From Phytobacter diazotrophicus (GTDB lineage: Bacteria > Pseudomonadota > Gammaproteobacteria > Enterobacterales > Enterobacteriaceae), in contig SMDE01000003.1 of assembly GCA_004346725.1 (NCBI GenBank), positions 1 through 64,000 of the forward strand: a stretch of 64,000 bases of DNA, written 5' to 3'. Under the pieces are notes generated by a model. It did not search any database. It was not told where the DNA came from and saw only the letters and a program-made list of their open reading frames with translations. Position numbers and translations under genes: made by a program. Of the stretch, positions 29,126-38,228 are shown piece by piece (the first letter of the stretch is position 1; every line of letters starts with the position of its first letter).

Positions 29126-29204
29126 GCGCCCTTATTAAGGAAGAAGCTAATAATAAACCTAACTTTTTAGCCGCGTAACAATAGAAACAAACATTCAGCA
29201 ATGA

Positions 29205-29363
29205 CTCAGATTAATCTTAATCACATGCCGTTCAGATATTTTATGGCAGAAAAAGAAGGCGGCTGACGCGTTATTTTTGCGCCCGGAAGGTCAACAAAAT
29301 ATCGACCAAAACAGCAACTATCAAGACCGCTATCCGACCGCAGGCAGCAAAGGTGGTCAGTAG
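29205..29363 (+). pseudogene. Orphan 3' coding remnant
   Basis: After a stop at 29202-29204 the frame stays open for 52 codons to a TAG at 29361. The last part (LRPEGQQNIDQNSNYQDRYP, then TAGSKGGQ) looks like a real hydrophilic C-terminus, but no start codon with a ribosome site precedes it. I read it as the tail of a gene whose front has been deleted. Family unknown. The surrounding 29126-29416 gap holds nothing else I can support. Confidence 0.3.
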
Positions 29364-29416
29364 GATTTCAGAGGGAATGATGGTTGTGATTTTGCTGCTG
29401 TTGCCGGCGGAACAGC

Positions 29417-29905
29417 TTATCCACCGATAAGGTATCGGGTACTCCTTTGTCCGGCGCTGCCGGCGGCAAAATCAGTAGGTGGTTTTCGGCATCGATTATG
29501 GAGAGTTTGCAATGACTGACTGAGCGCCTGTTGTTGCTGCTGATAATTATGCTGTTCTTGCTGCTGACGTTGGACAATGGCGACGGCAAAGCTATCGCAC
29601 TGCGCTTTTGTCGGTGGCGTTTTTTCTGCCGCTGCTGACATTTCATTGAATGTGGTCTGATAAAACACCGGGTCATAAGTCCAGCTATTTAAATCGCGCG
29701 CTGCGTAATTTTTCGCTGCTGCAGCAATCTGATAATCCAGAAAGCCAGGCGAGACACATTTGTTTGCCGCGACATCGGCAAGGGCAATGCGTTGGTAATT
29801 GACATAAGGGATTGTGGGTTGTGGCGTAGCACAGCCAACAAGCAAGACTGAGGGCAGTTGCCGTGGCAATGAAGAGCGCACCAATGGGCCTTTGAAAAAC
29901 ATCAA
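29417..29905 (-). pseudogene. Frameshifted lipoprotein gene
   Basis: The middle of the frame encodes a lipoprotein-like sequence: a lipobox VLLVGC, then ATPQPTIPYVNYQRIALADV and a Q-rich helix (QRQQQEQHNYQQQQQ). The signal peptide in this frame is short and odd (SSLPRQLPSVLLVGC). One base shifted, the same DNA reads FQRPIGALFIATATALSLA from an ATG at 29921, which is a normal signal-peptide core. A second frame near the 3' end reads on to 29368. I infer at least one indel near 29860; sequencing error is the alternative. If intact as written it would give 162 residues. Function unknown. Confidence 0.55.
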
Positions 29906-29943
29906 CGGTAACGAAACACATTTAAGTCGCTTGAACGTTGCGA

Positions 29944-29968
29944 CAAAAAAACCTGCCGAAGCAGGTTT
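29944..29968 (-). terminator. Terminator of mqo
   Basis: On the minus strand AAACCTGC with a TTCG loop and GCAGGTTT is followed by seven U. It lies just past the mqo stop. Confidence 0.9.
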
Positions 29969-29973
29969 CTCGA

Positions 29974-31632
29974 TTACAGCGCAATATCCGCCGCGGGTTC
30001 ATTCTCCGCTGGCACAACATGCGAGGGTTTTCGTACCGGGGGCGTAGCATCCGCCAGCGGCGATTCGTCGCATTTCAGCCCCAGCACGCGACTGGTGTAA
30101 TGCAACTCTTCATCCGAGGCTTCAACGTTGCCGTCAAGCTTCACGCCGAGGAACGGAATGATCTCTTTGAGTTTCGCCTGCCACTCAGGAGAAGCGACTT
30201 TTTCCGGGAAGACCTTCTGCATCAGTTCCAGCATGATCGGCGCGGCGGTGGACGCGCCCGGCGATGCGCCCAACAATGCAGCGATAGTGCCCTCTTTGTC
30301 GCTCACCACTTCGGTGCCCAGACGAAGTTCGCCCAATTTCTTCGCATTGCGTTTGATGATCTGCACGCGCTGCCCGGCCTGCCACAAACGCCAGTCCTCT
30401 TTTTTAGCCAGCGGATAGTACTCGCACAGGGCATCAAAGCGATCGTCGTCGTTTTGCAGCACCTGGTTCATCAGGTATTTCACCAGGCTGAAATTGGTCA
30501 TCCCGACGCTTAACATAGGCAGGAAGTTAGAACTGTTAGTTGAGCGCAGCAGATCCCACAGCGAGCCATTTTTCAAAAAGCGCGTTGAGAAGGTGGCGAA
30601 CGGTCCAAACAGCAGTACGCGTTTGCCATCAATGATACGCGTATCGATATGCGGTACCGACATCGGCGGCGCGCCCACTGTCGCCTGACCGTAGACCTTC
30701 GCCAGATGGCTATTCACCACGTCAGGGTTTTCGGAGACCAGGAACTGGCCGCCGACCGGGAAGCCCGCGTATTCCGCCGCTTCCGGGATACCGGATTCCT
30801 GCAATAGTTTCAGCGCGGCACCACCGGCGCCAATAAAGATAAATTTGGCCTTGATAACCTGATCGACGCCGCTGTTTTTCAGGCTGGCAATGGTCACATT
30901 CCAGGTGTTATCCGCATTGCGTTTGATGCTGCGGACTTCACTGCCCAGTTTCAGCGAGAAGTTGTCTTTACGCTGTAAGGAATGAATCAGTTGGCGGGTA
31001 ATCTCGCCGAAATTCACATCGGTACCGATTTCCGTCCGCGTCGCCGCCACTTTCTGCTGCGGGTCGCGCCCTTCCATTACCAGCGGCGCCCACGCGCGGA
31101 TCTGCTCGTGGTTTTCCGTATAGCGCATGCCACGGAATAACGTACTTTGCTGCAACGCTTTGTAGCGGGCACGCAGGAAGTTAACGTTGTCATCGCCCCA
31201 CACCAGACTCATGTGCGGGACGGTATTAATGAATGAGCGCGGTTCGCTCAGCACACCGGTTTCCACCTGATGCGCCCAGAACTGACGAGAGATACGAAAC
31301 GCTTCGTTAATCTCAATCGCCTTTTTGATGCTGATTGTTCCATCCTGGTTTTGCGGGGTGTAGTTCAGTTCCATCAAGGCGGCGTGCCCCGTACCGGCAT
31401 TATTCCAGCCGTTGGAGCTCTCTTGCGCCAGCGCGTCCAGCCGTTCCACCATGGTGATCGACCAGTTGGGCTCCAGCTCCTGGAGGTAGGTTCCCAACGT
31501 GGCGCTCATGATCCCACCACCGATTAAAAGCACATCCGTTTCCTGCTCTTTCGATGCGTTAGCTTTTGCTGCCGCGGAGACAGCATTAAGCCCGACAGCC
31601 ATCGAAAACAGTCTGGCAGTCATTCTTTTCAT
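29974..31632 (-). CDS. mqo: Malate:quinone oxidoreductase
   Basis: Peripheral inner-membrane FAD enzyme that oxidises L-malate to oxaloacetate and passes electrons to quinone, bypassing malate dehydrogenase. 552 residues: a hydrophobic N-terminus ([19 protein letters not shown]), the FAD dinucleotide motif [30 protein letters not shown], and a C-terminal [12 protein letters not shown] motif. In E. coli it lies after napF-eco; here that block is missing and mqo follows a small accessory region. Confidence 0.96.
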   Translation of the reverse strand: MKRMTARLFSMAVGLNAVSAAAKANASKEQETDVLLIGGGIMSATLGTYLQELEPNWSITMVERLDALAQESSNGWNNAGTGHAALMELNYTPQNQDGTISIKKAIEINEAFRISRQFWAHQVETGVLSEPRSFINTVPHMSLVWGDDNVNFLRARYKALQQSTLFRGMRYTENHEQIRAWAPLVMEGRDPQQKVAATRTEIGTDVNFGEITRQLIHSLQRKDNFSLKLGSEVRSIKRNADNTWNVTIASLKNSGVDQVIKAKFIFIGAGGAALKLLQESGIPEAAEYAGFPVGGQFLVSENPDVVNSHLAKVYGQATVGAPPMSVPHIDTRIIDGKRVLLFGPFATFSTRFLKNGSLWDLLRSTNSSNFLPMLSVGMTNFSLVKYLMNQVLQNDDDRFDALCEYYPLAKKEDWRLWQAGQRVQIIKRNAKKLGELRLGTEVVSDKEGTIAALLGASPGASTAAPIMLELMQKVFPEKVASPEWQAKLKEIIPFLGVKLDGNVEASDEELHYTSRVLGLKCDESPLADATPPVRKPSHVVPAENEPAADIAL

Positions 31633-31729
31633 AATGTTAATGCCTTACTTTTAGTGCTGCTTTATTAGCAGTTATCGCGGGTAACTTCGTTAGCGCATCT
31701 AACCTAGCACGGGGGAAAGAGGATTTAAA

Positions 31730-31745
31730 TAATGTTTAAACATTA
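31730..31745. promoter_or_regulatory. 16-bp perfect palindrome upstream of mqo
   Basis: TAATGTTTAAACATTA is an exact palindrome about 100 bases before mqo and 165 before the SulP gene, within a very AT-rich 278-base intergenic region. The position fits an operator for one or both divergent genes. I cannot assign it; ArcA controls mqo in E. coli, but the site is not a clear ArcA repeat. Confidence 0.45.
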
Positions 31746-31910
31746 AATAGTCATTGCATAAATGTTATTAATAAGTTTAATAATTGCATTAAAAATAACC
31801 ATGTTTACTGGCAACTTTTGCAAAGAAACAGTAGTATTCTTCGCTTTGTCAAACACATGACATCCCATCCATTTATTGATGCCTGTCGTTAATCACCCCT
31901 GCAAAAAGTT

Positions 31911-33146
31911 ATGACCGAAAAATTATTCTCCCCGACGGGTCGGGTTAGCCATGTGCTGCGCTCCCCTCAATTGATGACACGCGAAGCGCTGGCGGGTGTG
32001 ATTACCGCGCTGGCGTTGATTCTGGAAGTGATCTCCTTCTCGGTGATCGCGGGTGTCGATCCCAAAGTCAGCCTGCTGGCCTCCGTGGTGCTGTGCATCA
32101 GCATGTCGTTGCTGGGCGGGCGACCGGCGATGGTAACCGCAGCGGCCGGTTCAGTTGCGCTGGTGATTGGCCCGATGGTGCACCAACACGGCGTGGAATA
32201 CATTCTGCCCGCTGTCGTGCTTGCAGGCGTTATACAAATTATCTTTGGCTTAACGCGAATGGCGCGTCTGATGCGCTTCGTGCCACAAGCAGTGATGACA
32301 GGCTTTGTGAATGCGCTGGGTATTTTAATTTTCTTCGCCCAGGTGCCCCATTTCTGGAGCCGCGAACCGCTGATCCTCGCGCTCTTCGTCCTGACAGTGC
32401 TGATTGTCCTGTGGTGGCCACGCTGGGTGAAAAGCGTGCCCGCACCGCTGGTGGCCATCGTGGTGCTGACGTTATTTACCGTCCTCACCGGACAAACGCT
32501 ACCTACCGTGGGCGACGAAGGTCCTATGCAAGGCGGCCTGCCTGGCTTCACCGAATGGCGGGTACCTTTTAACCTCGCCACCCTCGGCATTATCTGGCCC
32601 TGCGCGCTCAGTATCGCCTTTGTTGGCCTGTTGGAATCATTGTTGACCGCACGTCTGGTGGATGATTTAACCCATACGCCATCCAGCAAAAGCCGGGAAA
32701 GCGCCGGGCTGGGGATCGCCAATATCCTCGCGGGTTTTTACGGCGGTATCGCAGGTTGCGCAATGATTGGGCAGACCATCGTCAATGTGGAAATGGGCAA
32801 AGGACGCAGCCGCGTATCCACCATCGTGGCGGGGCTGGTGCTCTTATTGCTGGTGACGGCACTGAGCGAGGTAATGGCGGAAATTCCGATGGTGGTCCTG
32901 GCGGGCATTATGACCATTGTCGCCTGTAAAACCTTTAGCTGGCATAGCCTCTATCCGGCAACGCTGCAACGCGCGCCGATTGCCGAAACCGTGGTGATGA
33001 TCGTCACCGTTGCGGCAACCATCAGTACCGGCAATCTGGCGATTGGCGTACTGGCAGGGATGATTGCGATGGCTCTCCTTCCTGCACGTTTACATAACGC
33101 GCGTGGCGCTATAGCAGAAAAATCGTCGCCAGCCCAAGAAAAATAA
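31911..33146 (+). CDS. SulP-family inorganic anion transporter lacking a STAS domain
   Basis: Inner-membrane protein of 411 residues with about 11-12 hydrophobic segments. The SulP/xanthine-permease-like core is recognisable in GGRPAMVTAAAGSVALVIGP, FVPQAVMTGFVNALGILIF and LESLLTARLVDDLT. SulP proteins usually exceed 480 residues and end in a cytosolic STAS domain; this one stops shortly after the last helix. Substrate (sulfate, bicarbonate or other) is unknown. No clear ribosome site precedes the ATG. Its 3' end overlaps mgtE by 38 bases, tail to tail. Confidence 0.88.
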   Translation: MTEKLFSPTGRVSHVLRSPQLMTREALAGVITALALILEVISFSVIAGVDPKVSLLASVVLCISMSLLGGRPAMVTAAAGSVALVIGPMVHQHGVEYILPAVVLAGVIQIIFGLTRMARLMRFVPQAVMTGFVNALGILIFFAQVPHFWSREPLILALFVLTVLIVLWWPRWVKSVPAPLVAIVVLTLFTVLTGQTLPTVGDEGPMQGGLPGFTEWRVPFNLATLGIIWPCALSIAFVGLLESLLTARLVDDLTHTPSSKSRESAGLGIANILAGFYGGIAGCAMIGQTIVNVEMGKGRSRVSTIVAGLVLLLLVTALSEVMAEIPMVVLAGIMTIVACKTFSWHSLYPATLQRAPIAETVVMIVTVAATISTGNLAIGVLAGMIAMALLPARLHNARGAIAEKSSPAQEK

Positions 33147-34545
33147 AAAAGCCCCCGGTATCGGTAATCGCCGTGATCATCACGCTCGAGCCGACCGCCG
33201 GGTCACGCCCGAAACGCACCATTGTCATTGGGATAAGCACGCCCATCAATGCCGCCATCAGCAAGTTGAGCACCATCGCCAGCGTCATCACGCCACCCAG
33301 CGCAGCATCATCATAGAGTAGCCAGGTAACGCCCCCCATGATCCCTCCCCACACCAGACCATTCACCAACGCCACACCCATTTCACGCAAGACTAAAAAG
33401 CGAAAATTGCCCGGCTGAATGGTCTGCAACGCCAGGGCGCGAACAATCATTGTGATGGTCTGATTACCGGTGTTTCCGCCGATACCGGCAACAATAGGCA
33501 TCAACGCGGCCAGCGCTACCAACTGTGAAATGGTGTGTTCAAAACCGTCAATCACCCGTGAAGCAATAAATGCCGTGCACAGATTAATCGCCAGCCATGC
33601 CCAGCGGTTTTTCACCGCACGGGTCACCGGCGCAAAGACATCCTCTTCGGCACTCAGACCGCCCATCTGACGCAAATCGTTGTCAGTCTCTTCGTAGACC
33701 ACATCCACGATGTCGTCGATGGTAAGGCGGCCAATTAATTTGCCGTCGGTATCGGTAACAGCCGCGCTAATTAAGTCATCGCGTTCAAAGGTATGCGCCG
33801 CGTCTTGCGCCTGTTCATCAGGCGAAAAGGTGACCGGATCGTCATTCATCACCTCGCCTACCCGGCAGGCACTGCCTTTCAGTAAGATGGTTTGCAGCGC
33901 CAGCTCGCCAAGCAGTATGCCGTCACGTCCGGTGACAAAGAGTTTGTCGGTGTTTTCCGGCATCTTGCCCAGCCTGCGTAAATAGCGCTGTACGGTGGCC
34001 AGCGTCAAATTCGGACGCACGGTGATCACTTCAAATTCCATGATCGCCGCAACGCAATCTTTGCCGTAGCGCATCACCTGGCGTACCCGGGCGCGATCGG
34101 TTGCCGGCAGTGTTGCCAGCAGACGCCCGGTCAGATTACGCGGCAGATGCTGCACCAGCCAGATTTGGTCGTCGATATCCAGCGTTTGCAATGCATCCAG
34201 CAACGCTTTATCACTCATTCCATCAATCAGGTCTTCCCAGACGTTTTCCGACGCTTCCAGCAAGACTTTGCCACGTTTGTCATCTTCTACCAGTCGCCAC
34301 AGAGCAAGACGCCCGTCTATCGGCAACCCTTCGAGGGTATCGGCTAAATCCGGCGCCGGTAAATGCGCCACCAATGCGTTGACCTCAGCCATGTCACTGC
34401 TGAGCTTATCGGCGTCAAACTGTTCCGCCAGAGTTAACTCGCCAAGCAACGTTGCGGTGAGTGATTTTTCGGTGGTGAGAAGCCAGATTAAACGCGCACG
34501 TTCCTGATCGCGTAATCTGCTACTGCTTTTTTTGCTGACAGACAT
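33109..34545 (-). CDS. mgtE: Magnesium transporter MgtE
   Basis: Mg2+-gated Mg2+ channel of the inner membrane. 478 residues: a cytosolic MgtE N domain (about 30-140), two CBS repeats (about 150-275, with VMNDDPVTFSPDEQ in the second), a plug helix and five membrane helices from about 300, including PIVAGIGGNTGNQTITMIVRA, the pore-lining signature. E. coli K-12 has no gene for MgtE at this place. It is convergent with the SulP transporter and shares 38 bases with it. Confidence 0.92.
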   Translation of the reverse strand: MSVSKKSSSRLRDQERARLIWLLTTEKSLTATLLGELTLAEQFDADKLSSDMAEVNALVAHLPAPDLADTLEGLPIDGRLALWRLVEDDKRGKVLLEASENVWEDLIDGMSDKALLDALQTLDIDDQIWLVQHLPRNLTGRLLATLPATDRARVRQVMRYGKDCVAAIMEFEVITVRPNLTLATVQRYLRRLGKMPENTDKLFVTGRDGILLGELALQTILLKGSACRVGEVMNDDPVTFSPDEQAQDAAHTFERDDLISAAVTDTDGKLIGRLTIDDIVDVVYEETDNDLRQMGGLSAEEDVFAPVTRAVKNRWAWLAINLCTAFIASRVIDGFEHTISQLVALAALMPIVAGIGGNTGNQTITMIVRALALQTIQPGNFRFLVLREMGVALVNGLVWGGIMGGVTWLLYDDAALGGVMTLAMVLNLLMAALMGVLIPMTMVRFGRDPAVGSSVMITAITDTGGFFIFLGLATIFLL

Positions 34546-34703
34546 TGGACGTTCCCTGCGTAGTAACTCACCTTTATGAGATGAAGGCGTACAGGTCTAA
34601 GCATAGCGGCAGGTGATGTAAATATTAATAAGCCGCGCGTACAGATGGGTAAAAGAGAGATATTTTGCTGATTTTTCGGGCGTTTCCGCCCGAAAATTAA
34701 CCA

Positions 34704-36347
34704 TCAAGCCGTGCGGGCAACCGCATCGCGGGAGGCGAGCTCACGCTCCTCCCCGGTCAGTTCGCTTAATTGACCGTTACGCATTTCCAGCAAACGATCG
34801 GCATGGATAAAGTAATGATCATCGTGGCTGATGGCGAAAATGGTTTTCCCCATCGCCTGCATCAGCGGTAACAGCACCTGGTAAAACTCGCGACGGAAGT
34901 GTGGATCCTGGTCGGCAGCCCACTCATCAAGCAGCAAAATATCGCGCCCTTCCGCCAGTGCCAGCAGTAGCGCAACTCGCTTTTTCTGCCCTTTCGACAG
35001 TTTCAGATCGAGGATTTTGCCATCCTTGAGCTCCAGCTTGTGCGCCATTTTCAGCTTTTGCAGCCAGTGGTCCACCAGCGCCGGATCCGCCTGTTGACCC
35101 TCCGCGCCCAGCAGTTGATCAAACAGCCAGACATCGGTAAACACGGCGGAAAACAGCTTGCGATAATCCTCCGGCTTTTCCTTCGCAAGTGGCTTACCGT
35201 CCAGCAGAATTTCGCCAGAAACCGGTTCATACAATCCAGTTAACAACATCGCCAGCGTCGATTTACCGCTGCCATTGCCGCCAATCAGGAAGACCAGTTC
35301 GCCGCGCCTGAGCGTCAGGTTAATCGGCCCCACGGAAAACGTTTTGTCCTGATAGGTAAAAGTGACATCGCGCAGTTCCAGCGTTTCCCAGTTCGGGTAA
35401 AGCTGCGGTCGCGGGAACTCAGGCTGATACGGCGCCAGCGAGAACTGCTTAAGTTTATTGAACGCCACCTGCGCGCTCAATAGTGTCGGCAGCGCGCCAA
35501 TGGCTGAGAGCAGAGGGGTGCGCAGGAACAAAAGTGTCAATGAGTAGGTCGCCGCGACATTGGTATCCGCCCAGCCCAGACTGTTTGCCATCCAGAACAC
35601 CAGGCCAATCGCCCCCAACATCATGATATTCGACCAGTTCACCGCGCTCAGGTGGAAAGTGTCAGCACGGATAATGTGGTGGCGATATTCTCGGGCATCC
35701 GGCAGATACAGATTGTTATAGACATGCCCGGCACGCTCGCGATTAAGGGTCAGCTCTTTGCGCCCTTCCAGTACGGTCTGAAAGTCGTTGTACAGCTTGT
35801 CTTCGGTTTCACGCAGCGTCGCCATATGTTTATAAACACGGGAGACCAGAATAAATCCCCCCCAGATAGTCAGTGCCATCCACAGCGCGGTGATGACCAG
35901 CATTTTACCGGACAACCAGGCCAGATACGCCGAAGAGCCAATCGTCAGAATAATCCCCTGCACCAGTTCCGGCAGACGCACAAACGCAATGGTAATACTA
36001 CGCACGTCGCTGGTCAGCCCGGCCAGCAGCGTGGCACTGCCAAGCTTTTCAATACGCTCAACAGGGGTGTCGAGTATGCGCTTGATAAACTCACCGCGCA
36101 GGCGATAGACAAAATGGTGGCCGAGGGTGGTTAATGCCAGTTGAGACCCCAGCGTCACCGCCATCAGCAACAGAAGTAAGCCCAGGAACTCCGGCAACAC
36201 GGCCAGCGACATATCCACCGTTTCAATCAGGCGGAGATTGATAAAGGCAATAAGCCCGATGCCCAGCGCGGCGCTAAGCAGCGTTAGCGCGATAACGGCG
36301 ATAAAAGGCCAGCGGTACTGCCGCCAGACCAGCAGGAGAAGTTCCAT
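34704..36347 (-). CDS. yojI: Microcin J25 efflux ABC transporter YojI
   Basis: Inner-membrane ABC exporter with a fused permease (six helices, about 1-290) and ATPase domain. The ATPase shows Walker [10 protein letters not shown], signature LSKGQKKR in place of LSGGQ, and Walker [13 protein letters not shown]. In E. coli it exports microcin J25 with TolC. 547 residues from the ATG of MELLLLVW; a GTG one codon earlier is possible. It lies alone upstream of alkB, on the same strand. Confidence 0.95.
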   Translation of the reverse strand: MELLLLVWRQYRWPFIAVIALTLLSAALGIGLIAFINLRLIETVDMSLAVLPEFLGLLLLLMAVTLGSQLALTTLGHHFVYRLRGEFIKRILDTPVERIEKLGSATLLAGLTSDVRSITIAFVRLPELVQGIILTIGSSAYLAWLSGKMLVITALWMALTIWGGFILVSRVYKHMATLRETEDKLYNDFQTVLEGRKELTLNRERAGHVYNNLYLPDAREYRHHIIRADTFHLSAVNWSNIMMLGAIGLVFWMANSLGWADTNVAATYSLTLLFLRTPLLSAIGALPTLLSAQVAFNKLKQFSLAPYQPEFPRPQLYPNWETLELRDVTFTYQDKTFSVGPINLTLRRGELVFLIGGNGSGKSTLAMLLTGLYEPVSGEILLDGKPLAKEKPEDYRKLFSAVFTDVWLFDQLLGAEGQQADPALVDHWLQKLKMAHKLELKDGKILDLKLSKGQKKRVALLLALAEGRDILLLDEWAADQDPHFRREFYQVLLPLMQAMGKTIFAISHDDHYFIHADRLLEMRNGQLSELTGEERELASRDAVARTA

Positions 36348-36420
36348 CACAAAACCCGGTCAACCAAAACAGCCAGCAGTTTAAACGGCTGATTGTTTAC
36401 ATCAAGAATAATTCTTATTT

Positions 36421-37071
36421 TTATTCAATCTTTCTTGCCTGGCGAAAAGTGAGGTTAAAACGGCACTCTCCGGTCGCCGGATGATGCCCCGGTTTAAGCG
36501 GTAAAATGCCATGATAAAACAGTCGTGACGCCCCACCCCACACCACCACGTCACCGTGCTCAAGCATTAAACGTTGTATGGGGTCATTGCGTTTAAGGCC
36601 ACCAAACTGGAACGCCGCCGGCAGGCCAAGCGAGACAGAGACGATAGGCGCACGTAAATCCGGTTCGTCTTTATCCTGATGCAACGAGAGTTTCGCACCG
36701 GGTACATAACGGTTGATCAGGCAGGCATCCGGTCTGAAATCCGCATAGTCTGCCGCCACCGCCGCATCATGGCAAAGCGTCGCAAAAGCATCAGGGATAG
36801 CAGGCCAGGGATTGCCCGTTTGTGGATCAATCCCGGAATAGAGATACCCTCTGGCGTCGGTCGTCCAGCCCACTTCGCCGCAGTTGGTCATCGCCACCGA
36901 CATGGTGTAGCCGCCGGGCGTTACCATATGACGCAGCGGCGACACCTGCGTTACTGCCTCAATGCCCGCCAGTAAAGCCTGTGCTTTTGCCAGCGCAAAA
37001 CGCCGCAGGACCACCGCGCCAGGGGCGAGAGGTTCTTGCCAGGGTTCTTCATCGGCAAATAAATCGAGCAT
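36421..37071 (-). CDS. alkB: DNA/RNA oxidative demethylase AlkB
   Basis: Cytosolic Fe(II)/2-oxoglutarate dioxygenase that removes 1-methyladenine and 3-methylcytosine lesions. 216 residues, as in E. coli. The iron-binding HxD pair is seen in SLHQDKDEPD (about 131-133) and the distal histidine in RLFYHGI (about 187); the 2-oxoglutarate-binding arginine is in CRFNLTFR. Its ATG overlaps the ada stop codon by one base, so it is the second gene of the ada operon and responds to methylation damage with it. Confidence 0.97.
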   Translation of the reverse strand: MLDLFADEEPWQEPLAPGAVVLRRFALAKAQALLAGIEAVTQVSPLRHMVTPGGYTMSVAMTNCGEVGWTTDARGYLYSGIDPQTGNPWPAIPDAFATLCHDAAVAADYADFRPDACLINRYVPGAKLSLHQDKDEPDLRAPIVSVSLGLPAAFQFGGLKRNDPIQRLMLEHGDVVVWGGASRLFYHGILPLKPGHHPATGECRFNLTFRQARKIE

Positions 37072-38150
37072 TATGTCTCCTTCGATTCTGATTCCTGCCG
37101 CAGAAGGCGGGCTTTACGCGTCGCCCCCCAACGATAACCGGACAGCCCGCCATCGGAGCGAACCACCCGATGACAAGGCACCACAATGGCAAGCTTGTTC
37201 GCCGCACAGGCGCGGGCGACGGCACGCACCGCGCCCGGCTTACCAAGGGTGTTTGCCAGCGACTGATAACTGACGGTTTCCCCCACCGGGATGGCGCGCA
37301 GCGCGTTCCAGACCTGGAGCTGAAATGCCGTACCGCGCAAGTCCAGAGGCAGGGTAAAAGGTGAAGCCGGATTATCAATGCGCCTCACGACCTCCTCAAC
37401 CTGTTCAACAAACCTTTCATCTGCCTGCTCGCGTCGGGCGCCGGGGAAGATACTTCGCAGTTCCTCCAGCAGTGCGTCCTCGTTATCAGCCAGCAAAATG
37501 GCGCAGATCCCGCGTTCACTTTGCGCCACCAGGCAATGCCCTAAAGAACAATGACTCAGGGCATAGCAGACATCCGTATCGTCACCGCCGCGCCGATACT
37601 GGCGCGCCGTCATTCCCAGCGCGGCGTCAGCCTGCCGATAGTAGCTGCTGTTATCGGGAAACCCTGCCGCCAGTACCGCATCGGTGATCGTGGCGCTTTC
37701 ATTAAGCGCGTTGCGCAGACGCTGCGCACGAAAAGCAAGCTGCCAGGCTTTCGGCGTCATGCCGGTTACGGACTTAAACAGCCGCTGGAAATGCCAGGGG
37801 CTCATGGCGACGGCATCCGCCAGGGTTTCCAGGGTCACACTCCCCTCCTGTTCCAGCAAGCGACAGGCCTTTTCCACTTTTGCAATCCGTTGCTGCTGCG
37901 GGTCCGCTCTTTCAGGCTGACAGCGTTTGCAGGGGCGAAACCCGGCAGCCTGCGCGGTATCGGCATCGGGGTAAAAACCGACATTCTCGCGCAGGGGTCG
38001 ACGTGAACGGCAGGAGGGGCGGCAAAAAATGCCGGTGGTTCGTACCGCGAAGACAAATTGCCCGTCGTGGCTGGCATCACGCGCGCAGACAGCCTGCCAG
38101 CATTGTTCATCGGTCAACGGTTGTTGATATAACGTCGTGGATGTTTTCAT
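37071..38150 (-). CDS. ada: Bifunctional DNA repair methyltransferase and regulator Ada
   Basis: Transfers methyl groups from DNA phosphotriesters and O6-methylguanine to itself and, once methylated at the N-terminus, activates ada-alkB. 359 residues: zinc domain with Cys43 (methyl acceptor), Cys47, Cys74 and Cys77; an AraC-type DNA-binding domain (about 90-185); and the C-terminal MGMT domain with the acceptor Cys326 in VVPCHRV. The start is the ATG of MKTSTTLYQQ with GAGGAG upstream; the frame is open for 21 more codons without conservation. Confidence 0.96.
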   Translation of the reverse strand: MKTSTTLYQQPLTDEQCWQAVCARDASHDGQFVFAVRTTGIFCRPSCRSRRPLRENVGFYPDADTAQAAGFRPCKRCQPERADPQQQRIAKVEKACRLLEQEGSVTLETLADAVAMSPWHFQRLFKSVTGMTPKAWQLAFRAQRLRNALNESATITDAVLAAGFPDNSSYYRQADAALGMTARQYRRGGDDTDVCYALSHCSLGHCLVAQSERGICAILLADNEDALLEELRSIFPGARREQADERFVEQVEEVVRRIDNPASPFTLPLDLRGTAFQLQVWNALRAIPVGETVSYQSLANTLGKPGAVRAVARACAANKLAIVVPCHRVVRSDGGLSGYRWGATRKARLLRQESESKET

Positions 38151-38215
38151 CTCAGGCTCCTCTTTCAAGCATAGCTTCACTGTGCCCGATAGCCCGGACG
38201 AAAAAACCCGCATTC

Positions 38216-38228
38216 TTGCTGTCTAATT
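38216..38228 (-). promoter_or_regulatory. Ada box of the ada-alkB promoter
   Basis: On the minus strand, AAT-N6-GCAA fits the A-box/B-box pattern recognised by methylated Ada. It lies about 66 bases before the ada start, at the same place as in E. coli, and overlaps the stop codon of apbE. Confidence 0.6.
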
